Translations under genes and position numbers: made by a program | Shown here: positions 22,449-34,249 of the stretch, in pieces | Layout of the letters: each line of letters starts with the position of its first letter | Numbering within the stretch: the stretch's first letter is position 1 | The notes under the pieces: model-generated | Database searches by the model: none | Told to the model about the DNA's origin: nothing | Seen by the model: only the letters and a program-made list of their open reading frames with translations | NCBI GenBank assembly: GCA_039654915.1 | Contig: CM077594.1 | Location: forward strand, 108,948,893 to 109,012,892 | Direction: 5' to 3' | DNA: 64,000 bases | Source of the DNA: Aquilaria yunnanensis | Lineage: Eukaryota > Streptophyta > Magnoliopsida > Malvales > Thymelaeaceae

Positions 22449-23828
22449 TGATTAGCTTAATTTGTGTGTTAATTTTTATACAGATTTTAGGTTAATTTTA
22501 TTATAATTAAGTGATTTATTACCCTCACTTATTTAGTTTTTATTTTATTTAAGTTAGAGAGCTTATAAAAAGAGTTAACCAGATTTTTATGGAGCAAAAT
22601 GTCTAAATTGCAAAAAATTGAAGAGAAAGAAGTGCAGCTAAAATAGAAATAAAATTTCATTTTTATTTGACTGAAATATCATTTTTGTAATATTATGATG
22701 CATTTTAAATCAATGGTATTTTAGTTATTTGCAGTCCTAAGGCTTAAGGATTAGAAACCTACATAAATAAAAAAAGTAGAAAGGCTGCCACTAAGTGGAG
22801 GATGAATCGAATAGAGGTTGAGAGGGAGAATTGTTGCCAAGATAGAGGAGTGACTTGGTGAAAGAGTTGTTGCAAATGGGGACAAAAATAGAACAAAGGA
22901 CAATTTTGCAATTAGGAAGGGGAAATGAAATTGGCAGCAAACAAGAGACAAAAGTGACAAATTGGAGAGAGAGAAGGCAACTTTTTCACTTTTGTTGTTC
23001 TTGGCTTTAGAATAAGATTCTGTTTTTCTTTTGTTTCTTCAATTAGCTTTTCCTTTGTACTCAAGTACATATTTTCGGATCATGTCTTGCTACTTATTTA
23101 TATTATTGGATTTTATTTTTGAAGTTAGCATGAGAGACTAAATTTCTATGCTAAGGTTATATATGTAGCCAAGTTGAATTATTTCAATTAATTTATTTGG
23201 GTTTGAGTTTTAGTATATTTCCTTTGCAGTAATGAGTATTGTCTATGCTTGATCATAAAAAATATTTTATCCTAGGAATTTGAATGAAGGATCGAGAATT
23301 GAAATTTGATCCATGTACTAGGGAAGTAGAATTATAATAATTAGGATAAAGATAAGCCTATTTATTGTAATTTGTTGATTTGACAACCTGAACTTAATGA
23401 GTTTGATTAATTATGTAATAGATTGGGAGATAATCGTAGATTAATTCAACACGTTGCAATTGCTCGAGAGAGAATTGTAATAAAAGGAATGATTGTTGAG
23501 AACAAGAAACTTTCACAGATAATTAATTGAAATGCCCTCAGCTAAGTGAAGCCCAAACTTTAACTATCTCATAATTATTTTCTTTCTAATTTATTATTCT
23601 CGTTATTGGTTTAGTTTAATCTTAATTTAATTTTAGTTAATTTTACTCCCTAAGAATCTGAACTTTTTTTAGTTAATTTTACTCCCTAAGAATCTGAACT
23701 TCTTTCTTTTTTTTTTTTTGGATAAATAATCAAATATCTGTTTCTCTTAAGATCAATACCTTGGATTATCCTATGGATTAAAACTTGTTACAACTGACCC
23801 TATGCACTTATATGATTTTTTCTTACCA
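22449..23828 (+). repeat. 5' LTR of the Athila-like element
   Basis: It is co-linear with 30465-31803, starts TGATTAG and ends CTTACCA. It contains a 36-base tandem duplication (about 23636-23707, TTTTACTCCCTAAGAATCTG twice) that the 3' LTR lacks, which accounts for most of the length difference. Many substitutions separate the LTRs, so the insertion is old. Confidence 0.85.
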
Positions 23829-23834
23829 AGTTTC

Positions 23835-23852
23835 TAGCATTGTTGCTGGGGA
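23835..23852 (+). other. Primer-binding site (tRNA-Asp type)
   Basis: TAGCATTGTTGCTGGGGA starts six bases after the 5' LTR. It matches the complement of the plant tRNA-Asp 3' end at 13 of 18 positions. That primer is characteristic of the Athila/Tat branch. Confidence 0.7.
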
Positions 23853-24044
23853 ATGACTATATTTGATTGTTTATTATTTTTATTTATTTTATTTGGTTAG
23901 GTTTATTTCTTTTATTTTGATTCACCTTGGTAGTTCTTTTCCTTGATTGTAGATAGTTTATAAACCTTCATAGGTCAAAGAGTTGCGTGAACGTTGAACT
24001 GATTCCTTTGGACCTTAAAATTGAAAAAAATTTGTTGGGCAAAT

Positions 24045-27000
24045 AGAGCACAATTTGTTGAAAAAAATTGAAGAGATGCTATAGGAAGAGAACAATGGTT
24101 ATAACTTCAATTGGCTTGAGGAAGCCCATCCACCATCTAGAATAAATCTCAAGTCGATTTAGAGGCTAATTATTGGAGCTACTCCATCTTGCATTAAATT
24201 GAGTAATGCGGCTCAAAATTATGAGCTAAAAACCGTTCACTTCAATATACTACTTTCATTTCATAAGATGAGGTCAGAGGACCTGTTGTTGTTTATTTGA
24301 GAGTTTTACAATTGTGTTCAAACTTTTCCACTGCAAGGTTTGGAAGAGGATGATCTAAGAATGAAATGCTTTCTTTATTGTTTGATGGATAGAGCAAAGA
24401 ACTGGTTGATCAATTTGCCGAAAAAATCGCTACATACATGGGAGGAAGTGTAACCAAATTCATGACAAAGTATTGCTCCCCACAGAAGACAATTAATCTC
24501 TGAAGCAAGATTTGTAGCTTTGTATAGATGGAGGGGGAGTCATTCCATGAGGCATAAGATAGGTTTTGAACTAGTGTCCACATTGTCCATTCTTTTTACT
24601 ACTTTGGATTCAATTTTTCTATCATGGATTGAATGATACTTCTCAGACACTTGTTGATATTGCTTCAAGAGGCTATATGAGAGATAAGATGTCACAGGCC
24701 TTTACCATTAATCTCATCTCTATTATATGGGACCCTAGAAACCTTACACTCATTCAGTGTTAGGTGTATGTAAATTTGTTCTTAGTGGCCTGCTAATTGA
24801 TTAAATCCTTAATGGAATACTGTTTTATACTACGCCTTACTATGACTGTAGATCAATGACCATAAAATAATATATAATCGATGCATGCATTTAAATAAAA
24901 CATACTGTTATGGATTGTGAATCCATACAAGCTACTAGGGAACACAACCACTAGTTCCATAGCAATTACCAGAGGCATAAGTTCCACACATATATATACA
25001 TCTTATACCAAAGTGTTATATATATGCTACACATTGAAAATTTGGGAATCCGATCCCACCTAAGTTACACTGCCAAAAGGGACCACTATAGTGTTCAGGA
25101 ATTGCCTGTTCCTGTCTGTGTACAACAAAGGCCAGTAAGTTAGTATTCCAGTAATTAGGAACTTACAAGAAATAAACTTAACAATAATGTACAATATTAA
25201 TTAAGTTTTGCACACTTGGTATCAAAATACTAACAACCAGTTCTTTTATTGATTATGAGCCCCAGGTCCGCCAATATCTGCACAAAAATATGTATGGGAT
25301 TTGAGAATCAAAAGTTCTCAGTAAGGGTTATAACCTACAGGAAAAACATCTATATAGGACCATGCATGTTATCTATAAGGATGTCAATATATGCCTAGTG
25401 CACTTGAGCTCAAGTCATAGTGCTAGGAACTTGTATTATTGGCCAATAATCATGGGAGTAGCTAATTCCCACAATTCCTTTACCCATTTCTCTTGCAATT
25501 AACAAGTTCAACTTGTCTACGAAAATACTACTTTGAAAGCTTCTTATTATTTGTTAATATCCTTTATTTTATGTACAGGAGTGAACTATTTGCTTATTTA
25601 AATGCATGTATTAGTGCTAGCATTCCAAGATTTTGTGAGTAGTTGATGACACCTCCCCCTCTTAGATTCACCTAAGCCTTAGCCCATCATAGTGACCTTA
25701 GGTATCTTAGGTTCTCAAACCATCATACTCTCCATAAATTAGACCATACTAAGGTCCATGTTACCTATACATTAAAGTTTACAAATATGCACTTACACAC
25801 TTTATATGCACTTCATAGTTTGGTTTCCTATCAAACCAAATCATATAAGCTTCTTAAATAGCCATCAATACTCAAATTTACATGCTTGTTAAATCCATCA
25901 ATAATTCAGCCACTTGATATACAAGGATCTTAGCCAAATTTATTTAACACAAAAGTATACAAATCATGTAACCCTTACCTTAGATAAAGTAGTTTGCAGC
26001 TTCAAGTACTTAGCCTTTTTGTCTTAGTTTCAACCCAAACTTAGGTCCTCTTTTAGTAGCTTATGTCCATCACCTATATTAATCATTTTAAGCATAATTT
26101 ATCAATTTTTAACACTTGGAAATAGCCCCTGAAACAACCACCAACAGCCTAGAATTTTTTTTCTCCTGTTTGCTTATCTTGTGGTTCTTTACACTTTCAA
26201 TAGCATAAACGCAGCTCAAATCTTGGTCTCTTATTTTTTATGCCTTGTATAGTAGTGTATAAGCAATATTATAACAACCAACACCCAACACTATCATTGG
26301 AATAACACAGTTTATTCCAGAAAGTAACCACAATTACAGCAGCCACAAAACTTCACTAATGCACATTGGCGTTCATTGGTAATTCACTTCCAAATAAATG
26401 TTCCTTTGCTTCTTAGCCCTTAAATACTAGTTCATAAGTAAGATAACATCCTTGGTGAGCCACTAAAACCCCTGGAACAAGAAATTATGGCTGGTTGTAA
26501 AAGAATTAAACCACACCTTAACACTCACAGTTTCAGCTACACCGAAATTCCAGCCTTAGTTATCTTGGGTTTTAGCTCATTTGCATCTCAAATTACATCT
26601 TAAAGCTAGGAAACACATCAAACAATCATCCCAGCCATGATTTCTACCATAAATCGCATGAACAGTACCAGAAATCCGAAGATGATGAAAACTACACCAT
26701 AGGAACAAAACTAACTATAGATGAGCTCATGAACACATTCAAACATGTTGAGCACCTTTGATTTCTCTTAACAACCAAGTCTAGCATTAATTTCTAGAAT
26801 TTACAGAGCTAAACCGAAACTCAAAACAGGGGAAATAATAGAACCAAACTTACTCGGACAAGAAGCAATAAATCCTAGCTTAGGGTAGCACAAAACTTGA
26901 TTTTCCTTCAAAATTTTGCTTATTTGTGCTTGAATTTGATGGATTAAACTTGGACTTGGTGTTAGCTATGGTGTTTGAAGAGAAATAGAGGTTTTGGTGG

Positions 27001-28060
27001 TCTGGAGACGAAGGAGAAAGATGGCCGACTAAAAGAATGAGCCAAGTCAACTTATGTAGTCTTAAGGTGCACATGCCATCCACCTGGTCCCTTCTTTGTA
27101 CTCAGTAGTAAGTTGGGACCTTCTCTGTAACCAGAATGAAATCTTAGGACCAAATCTAGCATTATGCCGCGCCTCATTCCTTCACAGAATTAATTACATG
27201 GCCAGTCTCAGCCTTTCAGTTATATTCAATTTTGTCCCTACTTTTCTCAGGATTATACATAAATCACTTATAGACAATCTATTCAATTCACAAATTCACG
27301 ATCATAAAGGGAGAATCATGAAAAATTGTGATACTTCAAATTAAATATTTTCTCATGCTCTATTCAACCGTGCAATAAAAATGGGTCATTGTGTGAAATG
27401 ACCAAAATGCCCTTATTTGTCCAACCTACTTAAATAATCAATTTTTACCTATTTTAAACTACTAGACTGTTTAACACAGATACTTGACTTGCAAATAAAT
27501 TATTTAAAGTGTTAATTTATTAAATTAACTAATTACCTAGCTGATTAGACTTATAAGGGAAGTCAAATAAGACGACCGAAGAAATCTGAGATATTTGTGA
27601 GATGCTAGCTACCAACTCTTAATAGAAAGCTACAAGAGGAAAAAAAAGCTGTAGTTCATGAAGTATCTTCTCATAATGATTTGGTAATCATCCTAATTTC
27701 CTTTATGATGATCAGGGTGTCCCAACTCCTAGTGGAATTTTTGTTGTTTAATAGCAGTAGGGGCTAGAATTTCAACATCAATCTTTGAAAGAGAAAAAGT
27801 CATATATGGAAGAATTAATGATACAACATCTTGGTAATCAAGACGCTATCATGAAAAGGTAAATGTAAAGATTAATCTGGTTATGTGATTCAGCCAAGCT
27901 TCAATTCACAATTTAAGGATGCAAGTAAGTTAGTTAGTTAAGGCAGTAGCTGAGAGGGCTTCGGGTTGACTTCTAAGTTACACCGAACAGAACCCTAAGA
28001 AGTAAGTTCAAGCAATTACTTTAAGGAGCGAGAAAGTTCTCCAAGAAAAGAGAAAACAAA
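24045..28060 (+). pseudogene. Athila-like gag remnant, interrupted
   Basis: Left part, 24045-24735: the retrotransposon gag domain (EDDLRMKCFLYCLMDRAKNW, LPKKSLHTWEEV, later SQTLVDIASRGYM). After the foreign segment, at about 27583-28060, the C-terminal part resumes (DICEMLATNS, then a degenerate Pro/Asn/Arg region like the PNPR...LRSGK end of Athila gag). Gag would form the particle that packages element RNA. Numerous stops and shifts make it non-coding. Confidence 0.65.
24740..27575 (-). mobile_element. Foreign insertion in gag, possibly a solo LTR
   Basis: This segment separates two parts of one gag gene, so it is an insertion. It has no protein similarity of its own. On the minus strand, composition and phrasing resemble the LTRs of large chromovirus-type gypsy elements: a leader-like stretch around 27080-26880 with CTCCTTCGTCTCCAGACC and AAACCTCTATTTCTC, and a GGGCATTTTGGTCATTTCAC motif near 27390. 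Ends, TG/CA termini and target duplication could not be fixed, so boundaries are good only to about 30 bases and the solo-LTR reading is a guess. Confidence 0.4.
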
Positions 28061-28139
28061 TTGATAGGAAATATTTTAATGATGGAAATGATGAAGGGAA
28101 CTAACAGCAATAATAGGAGAAAATAGAGCTAAAATGTGA

Positions 28140-29090
28140 AGCTTCTAATTCTACTTCCTCTTTTGTTAAGCCTCATGTTTCTCCTATTTCTTTTCCCTAA
28201 AAATTGAAAAAGAAAAATTTGGACGAACAATTTTCTAAATTTCTTAAAGTATTTAAAAAGTTGCACATTACCATTACATTTGTAGATGCTTTAAAGGAGA
28301 TGCCTAGCTATGCCGAATTCATGAAAGATATTTTCTCCAACAAAAGAAAGCTTGAGGAATATAAGACTGTGAAACCTATTGAGGAATGCTCAGTAATCAT
28401 TTAACAGAAGCTACCATAGAAATTGAAATACCCAGGGAATTTTACTATCCCTTCACTATCGGTACTTTCAAGTTTGATAGAGTATTATATGATTTAGGAG
28501 CTAGCACCTGTTTAATGCCTTTATTAATTTTCAAGAAATTGGGTATTGGTGAAGTTAAATCCTATAGGAAACATTGAGGATATTTTAGTTAAGGTGGATA
28601 AATTTATTTTTCCTGGTGATTTTGTTGTGTTGAACATAGAAAAGGATAAGAAAATTCATCTTATTTTGGGTAGGTTATTTTTAGCTACAACTAGAACCTT
28701 AATTAATGTTGAACAAGGTAAAATAGTACTTAAAGTGCAATATGTTCAAGTCACATTTAATGTGTTTAAAGCTATAAAATATCCAGTTGAAAGTGATTCT
28801 TATTTTCATATTGGTGTTGTAGACCAAAAAGCGAATGGGAGTTTTGAGAATTTCATATATTATAATTCTTTAAAGTTATGGTTGTTTAGTATAGGAATAG
28901 GTGCTAATGAGCCAATTCTTTTAATTTCTAAATTGCAAGTTGTAGATCTTAAGTTGAAGCAACCTCCAACTAAAATGAAGATTGAGGTTGAGCAAGAGGA
29001 GCAGTCGTTCCTCTTAAGTTGTGAAGAGATGTTTAGGTTGGAGGGTAGAAAAAATTTTCAGAATAAGAAGAACATAATCAAATACTAGAG
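28140..29090 (+). pseudogene. Athila-like pol N-terminus with aspartic protease, truncated
   Basis: The order is that of Athila pol: DEQFSKFLKVFKKLHITITF, PSYAEFMKDIFS, KRKLEEY, EECSVI. The protease follows, with the active-site stretch DLGAST at about 28490 and the flap-side LILGRLFLATTRTLI at 28653-28697. Then comes TFNVFKAIKYP. A frame change lies near 28560. The protein would process the gag-pol precursor. After about 29090 no reverse transcriptase is found, so the gene ends at a large internal deletion. Confidence 0.75.
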
Positions 29091-30450
29091 TCAGAAGTGC
29101 AACTTCAATAAATTGGGCATTAGGCAATGTTTGAAACGAACTGTTATGGATGATGTAGAGCTTAATGGAGTAACTTGATCTTCATAGTGGTTTTGTCAAG
29201 CTAATGACAATAAACAAACATTTGTTAAAAGGCAACTCAATCATTTATTGTTTTGTTTTAATTTTTTTTTCTATTTATTATTATTTGTATGTGTTTTGAT
29301 TTTATGTAGGGACAATGCACTATTGTTTCTTGCTGCATTTTCTTGCAATTTTAGGTTATGGATATCTTTGACAACTTTTGCAACTCATTCGCCTTTATCA
29401 AGATCTTGATTATTCAACTACAAGGCAGTATTTATTTTAATTTTCCTTTTAGTTTATCTCTCCATTATTTATTCTATACATTAGGGAGAATGTGTAAAAT
29501 ACGTGTGGGGGAGTGGTAGCTTAGGCCTTAATTTCTAATTTTTTTTAGCGATTTTTTATTCATACTTTTGAGCAAAGATAGGATGATTGTTACTTTTTGG
29601 TTATTTAATGGTTGACTTGAGTGTTAAGTAAGTAATCTTTAGATCTTTTGCATATGTAAAATTACTTTTCAAATGTTTTTGCAATTTTGTGTCAAGCTAG
29701 TGGATGATGGTCTTATAAGCTATTTTTTGCATCAATTTTTTTTTCATTTAGTGCAATGTTTCAAAATATACTAGATTATGAGTTTACATCCTTGGTGTAT
29801 TAGGTTTGTTTGGTTGATGGACATATGGGTGATTGATTGAGAAAAAAATTTGGAAAATGAAAAATTTTGTTGTTAGTGGAATAAATATCTACTCATTTGT
29901 TTCATAGTATTGAAGTATGTAGGGGTCTTCTCTTATGACAAGAATCGATCACAACTCAAAAAAATGCTTGAAGCATGGGTATGATCAAAGATCACCTTAG
30001 ACTGTGTTGAGTTACTAGCTTAGGTATAAATAGAGCCCCTGTTTTGTACATTTGCTAAAAAGCAAAACATAAGAAGAGGATTTAAAAAAGAAAAAAATCA
30101 GCAAAAAAAAAAATACTGTTAATTACTCAATATCCATGATTTTATGGTATGTTGGTTGGATGCATATGAGCTCTAGTTTAGTGTGGTTTATACTTTTTAC
30201 TTTGTATGAAACATTGATGTTCTTACTGAGTTTCAAAGGATTATGGTCAATAGCTTGTGAAGAAATTATTTTCATAAACTTGTTTTGTTTTGACTTGGTT
30301 GGATCAAAGAGGTTGCATACTTAATGTCTCTTATTAAGTTTTTGAAGGCTTAGAGTTTCAATCTTCTTCTATGATATCATCGCTCAAGAGTATGATATAC
30401 CTGTCTTTAAAATTTTTGGCTTAATTTTCTTGGGGACAAACAAAGGGTTA
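29091..30450 (+). other. 3' non-coding interior of the Athila-like element
   Basis: This is the long untranslated stretch that precedes the 3' LTR in Athila elements. The Athila-typical GTCAAGCTAATGAC and AGGCAACTCAATC phrases lie near 29197 and 29230. No env-like open frame was recognised. Confidence 0.55.
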
Positions 30451-30464
30451 AGTGTGAGGGAATT
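30451..30464 (+). other. Polypurine tract before the 3' LTR
   Basis: AGTGTGAGGGAA immediately precedes the 3' LTR and follows the Athila-typical TGGGGACAAACAAAGGGTTA. It is the site where plus-strand synthesis would have started. Confidence 0.5.
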
Positions 30465-31803
30465 TAATTAGGTTAATTTGTATGTTAATTTTTATACCTA
30501 TTTTAGGTTAATTTTATTATAATAAAGTGATTTATTAATCACTTGTTTAGTTTTTATTTTATTTAGGTTAGAAAGCTTGTCAAAGGAGTTGACCTAATTT
30601 TTATGGATCAAAAAGACTAAATTGCAAGAAATTAAAAAGCAAGCGGTGTAAAATCGGAAGGAATTCTTTTTTTAGTTGACTGAAATATTCTTTTTGTAAT
30701 ATTATGATGCATTTTAAATCAAAGGTATTTTAGTTACTTAAAGTTGTAAGGGTTAAGGATTAGAAACCTACATAAATAAAAAGGGCAGGAAGGCTGCCGC
30801 TAAATGGAGGACAAATCAGGTAAAGGTTGAGAGGGAGAGTTGTTGTCAAGAGAGAATAGTGAATTAGTGAAAAAGTTGTTGCAAATAGGGACAAAAACGA
30901 AACACTAGGGCAATTTTGCAATTGGGAAGGAGAAATGAAATTAGGAGCATACAGTAGACAAAGGTAACACAATGGAGAGAGAAGACAACTTTTTCACTTT
31001 TGTTATTCTTGGCTTCAGAATGAGATTCTGTTTCTCTTCTCTTTCTTCAATTAACTTCTCCTTTGTTCTCACGTACATATTTTCAGATCATGTCTTGCTA
31101 CTTATTTAGATTATTGGATTTTATTTTTGAATCTAGCCTGAAAGGCTAAATTTCTATGCTCAAATTAGGGATGTAGCCAAGTTGAATTATTTTAATTAAT
31201 TTATTTGAGTTTGTGTTTTAGTCTATTTCCTTTACAGTAATGAGTATTATCTACGTTTGATCACTATAAATAATTTATTCTAAGGGTTTTAATAAGGACA
31301 CAAGAGGTGAAACTTGATCCATGCACTAGGGAAATAAAGTTGCAATAATTAGGATAGAGATATATCTATTTATTATAATTTGTCGATTTAACAACCTGAA
31401 CTTAATGAGTTTGATTAATTATGCAAGAGATTGAGAGATGATCATAGGTTAATCGAACATGTTGCAATTACTCGAGAGAGAGTTATAATACTTGGTCTAG
31501 GAGTGATTGTTGATAATTAGAACTTTACCCAGATAATTAATTGGAAGACCATTAGCCAGGTGTAACCCAAACATTAGCTATCTCATAATTATTTTCTTCC
31601 TAGTTCTTTATTCTCATCATTAGTTTAGTTTAATATTAATTTAATCTTATTTAATTTTACTCCCTAAAAATTTGAAGTTATTTCTTTTATTTTTCATAAA
31701 TAATTAAATATTTGTTTCTCATGGGATCGATGCCTTTGTTTGTTTTAGAGATTAAAACTTGCTACAACTAACCTAGTACACTTGCAGGATTTTTTTCTTA
31801 TCA
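30465..31803 (+). repeat. 3' LTR of the Athila-like element
   Basis: Direct repeat of 22449-23828, ending CTTATCA. The first TG is degraded to TA. Confidence 0.85.
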
Positions 31804-32379
31804 TCTTCCTTCTCTGCTTCTTCCGCCCTTAAATGCTGTCGTTTCACATCTTTCTTAGTCTCATCTAGCCTTTTCAGAAGTTCTTGGATCACTAACTTCA
31901 ATTGATCTGGCATGGGGCCATCATGCCATTGATTAAATTGACAATAATTTCTGGTTTATGGCACAAACAAACAAAACAGTGATGTTTCTGGCAAATACAA
32001 AAGATAGGTAGAATGAATTCACACGCACTTACACCATATATAATTCCTACAATCAAAGAATCGCCGGCCTATGTTTTGGTTTGTCCATACTGTCTTCAGC
32101 TGAGCAGCTAAGCCACATCTATAGCTCGACCACATACTTGGTTCTCCATTAATGCTAGATGAGCAACTCCTAGATCTTGCCATTCCAAGTAAATTTTTTC
32201 CAATTTCATGTCCTTCAACCCCTTTCAGCGTTTTATTTCCCATCTCCTTCACCAGTTACTCAGAAATCGCTCCCCACATTTTCTTTCTTCAATCTGCCCA
32301 CCCACAATGAATGCTCTTTCTAGCTAAAAAGCATTCCACACTTTTGTCTTTTTTCCACTCAAAGTCTAATGTAGTACTC

Positions 32380-32612
32380 CAAATCAGACATATTGGTGAT
32401 AGATGTGACCCAGGTCGGTGTCGTTCATTGCTGATTGAATTAAAAATATGACACGTCAGTGAAATCCATTTATTTTGATAGTGAAATAGATGAAAAATAC
32501 GCAATTGGGACACACTTAAATAAGGTATAGTACTTTGATTCGACAATATTAAGATAGAGCACTTTTTTTGGACACAAAAATAACCTAAGGGATGCTTGAA
32601 GGAATTTGCCCT
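32380..32612 (-). repeat. Right terminal inverted repeat of MULE-1
   Basis: Reverse-complement partner of 19632-19860. The outermost GGGCAAATTCC (read inward) corresponds to TGGAAAATTCC on the left. Confidence 0.8.
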
Positions 32613-32621
32613 ATTTAAGTG

Positions 32622-32995
32622 ATGCTTCAAATCACCAAGTTTTCCTCTCTATAAATCAAATTTATTTCATTCAAGTGAAAAATTATTAATTTAAATTTTT
32701 GATTGCCTTTAAAAAGATTACTGTATAGTTTAAATTTACTAGAATATAGTTACAAGATATTTTAAATTAGATATTAAAAAATCCAAGTCAGAAAATTGCT
32801 CTTGGTTCATGGATTATATCTAGTAAGAGACTAAAACAAAACAATTTTAACAGGTTTAGTAATAAAACAGAACAATTAATAGATCCAGAACTAAAATAGA
32901 ATGCAGTTAACTAGGTATTATTTGTGAAATTAACCCAATAAGAAATCTCTGTTTATGTAAAACTAACTATGTTTTGCGCGCATACACAAACCACA

Positions 32996-33032
<37 letters not shown>

Positions 33033-33529
33033 AAATAGTTGTCAAAAAGGTTCACAGATTGTACTTACATACCCGAGGATAAACATTAACCAGAATTCGT
33101 TTACTTCTGGTGTGTCCATACTAATACTTGTTTATAACATTTCTCTTTAGCTAAAACCATGTTTTGCATGCGTGTACTCGTACGTGCGTATGTGTTACCT
33201 AAATATGTATGAAAAACGGTTAAAAGGTTAAACAACTTTTGTAGATTTGAAAAGAACAGTTAGGAGTTTCTTGTAGTTGACGTACACCAAAATGAATAAT
33301 TTAAAATTTTTACGGAAGTACCTAACTAACATGTGTAAATGATAGACATTTTAATCTAGCAAATGGTGCGGTTAAACAAAAAATCTTTTTTACAATCTTC
33401 AAAATTAGAAACCACATAATGCAATAATTATATATATATTACACTATACTTCTAAGGATGAACATAAGTACTGTAGATGAATAGTGCAAAAGTTGAGTGA
33501 AAGTATACTATTGCAGCTTTTTTTTTGCC
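32622..33529. other. Intergenic DNA, nothing recognised
   Basis: No gene or terminal repeat was recognised apart from the pyrimidine microsatellite. Confidence 0.5.
32995..33032. repeat. C-run followed by (CT)n microsatellite
   Basis: About ten C residues run directly into fourteen CT units. Confidence 0.85.
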
Positions 33530-34249
33530 ATTTCTTGGACTAGATTGGCTGTTTTTTAAGTTCAGTCCACTTTTCGTCAGGCGGTTGGCGTCCTGAGGGC
33601 CAGTGTTGCTATTACTTCAGTTTAAGCCTGTTTCACTTTTGGTTGTGGTCAAATGCGTTTTTCGTCCCAGAATTTCTAATCTTTACCATATAAGTCACTA
33701 ATTTCGACCAGTGTTATATTTTGGTCCCCATACTTAATAATTACTTAATATTCTTTCTATTTGCTCTTTTACTCCTCAAATTTTTTGTTGTTTTCTTATG
33801 TACAATTTTCTAAAGCAAAATAAATTAAACACAATTTTTGTATTTCCATCATATTTGTTCGTTATTGATAATTGAGTTTTGTAGCATGAGTTATTTAATT
33901 CAAAAGCTTTATGGTTTAATAAAGTAATTTGGTCCATAATTGTTAAAATTGAAATTAAATTTTCTAAATAAATTTTAATTTCCCACCAATATTAAAAATT
34001 AGAATTTGAGTTGATAATAGAAATTTTTTAGTTAATTATTTTTTAACGAGAAAAAAATATCCATCACTTTTAAACATGTACAATGCTACTTTTTGATCAT
34101 AACTACTCATTTTAATGATAAGACCATAACATAAAGAAAACTAAACTCAAAATCAAAATAAAGTAGAATTTTAATTAACATTCATTTTAATGGTAATTTT
34201 CTCAAAACAAATTACCCGCTACAAAGTGCAGGTAAAAAAAAAACCTAGT
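33530..34249 (+). repeat. Helitron-like repeat unit A
   Basis: The unit ends with a hairpin (ACCCGC, loop, GCAGGT at 34214-34233), a short A-rich spacer and CCTAGT (CTAG at 34245-34248). This is the 3'-terminal pattern of Helitrons (hairpin about 10 bases before CTRR). The body shares co-linear AT-rich phrases with the units below. No Rep/helicase gene is present. The 5' end could not be fixed. Confidence 0.45.

Larger units (their letters stand above)
22449..31803 (+). mobile_element. Athila-like Ty3/gypsy LTR retrotransposon, pol-deleted
   Basis: Two direct LTRs (1380 and 1339 bases) enclose a primer-binding site like that of tRNA-Asp elements, gag- and protease-like coding remnants, and a polypurine tract. 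Flanking 5-bp repeats differ at one base (ACTTC at 22444-22448, TCTTC at 31804-31808). Protein similarity is to the Athila/Tat branch. Reverse transcriptase, RNase H and integrase are missing: protease is followed directly by the Athila-type 3' region (GTCAAGCTAATGAC, then AGGCAACTCAATC). A foreign segment of about 2.8 kb interrupts gag. The element is a defective derivative that would have needed helper proteins. It inserted into the GRF gene of MULE-1. Confidence 0.85.
22287..32243 (-). pseudogene. MULE-1 second gene: GRF zinc finger, coiled coil, C-terminal TM (split)
   Basis: Read on minus. Exon 1 (ATG at 32243 to about 32026) holds a GRF-type zinc finger: YRCG, then NIGRRFFDC and RNY. 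A probable intron follows (donor GTAAGT near 32025). The next exon (from about 31958) starts with YCQFNQWHDGPM, the usual end of the GRF module, and a coiled coil (LLKRLDETKKDVKRQ). At 31804 the Athila-like retrotransposon interrupts it. Beyond the other LTR (22448 downward) the same frame resumes with a Lys/Glu-rich coiled coil (KVKEIESRVKKR) and a hydrophobic segment (LNVTLVLTWVCLVL) before the TAA at 22289-22287. One in-frame stop lies just after the junction. The first zinc Cys is Tyr, a sign of decay. GRF fingers in other proteins bind single-stranded nucleic acid; the role here is unknown. Confidence 0.7.
19632..32612 (+). mobile_element. MULE-1: Mutator-like element split by an LTR retrotransposon
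   Basis: Inverted repeats of about 230 bases lie at 19632-19860 and 32380-32612. They share co-linear blocks (TTATTTTTTGTGTC, ATCAAAGTACYATACCTTATT, GGRTCACATYTATCAC). The direct repeat ATTTAAGTG flanks them (19623-19631 and 32613-32621), the 9-bp duplication expected of Mutator. Without the inserted retrotransposon (22449-31803) the element is about 3.6 kb. It holds a truncated transposase on + and a GRF zinc finger/coiled-coil/membrane gene on -, in convergent orientation. The catalytic core of the transposase is missing, so this copy is non-autonomous. Confidence 0.85.

Noticed and set aside
22751..22960. Minus-strand open frame repeated at 30760-30972
   Set aside because: It lies in the two LTRs of the same retrotransposon, is antisense, and has no family similarity; the duplication is explained by the LTRs.
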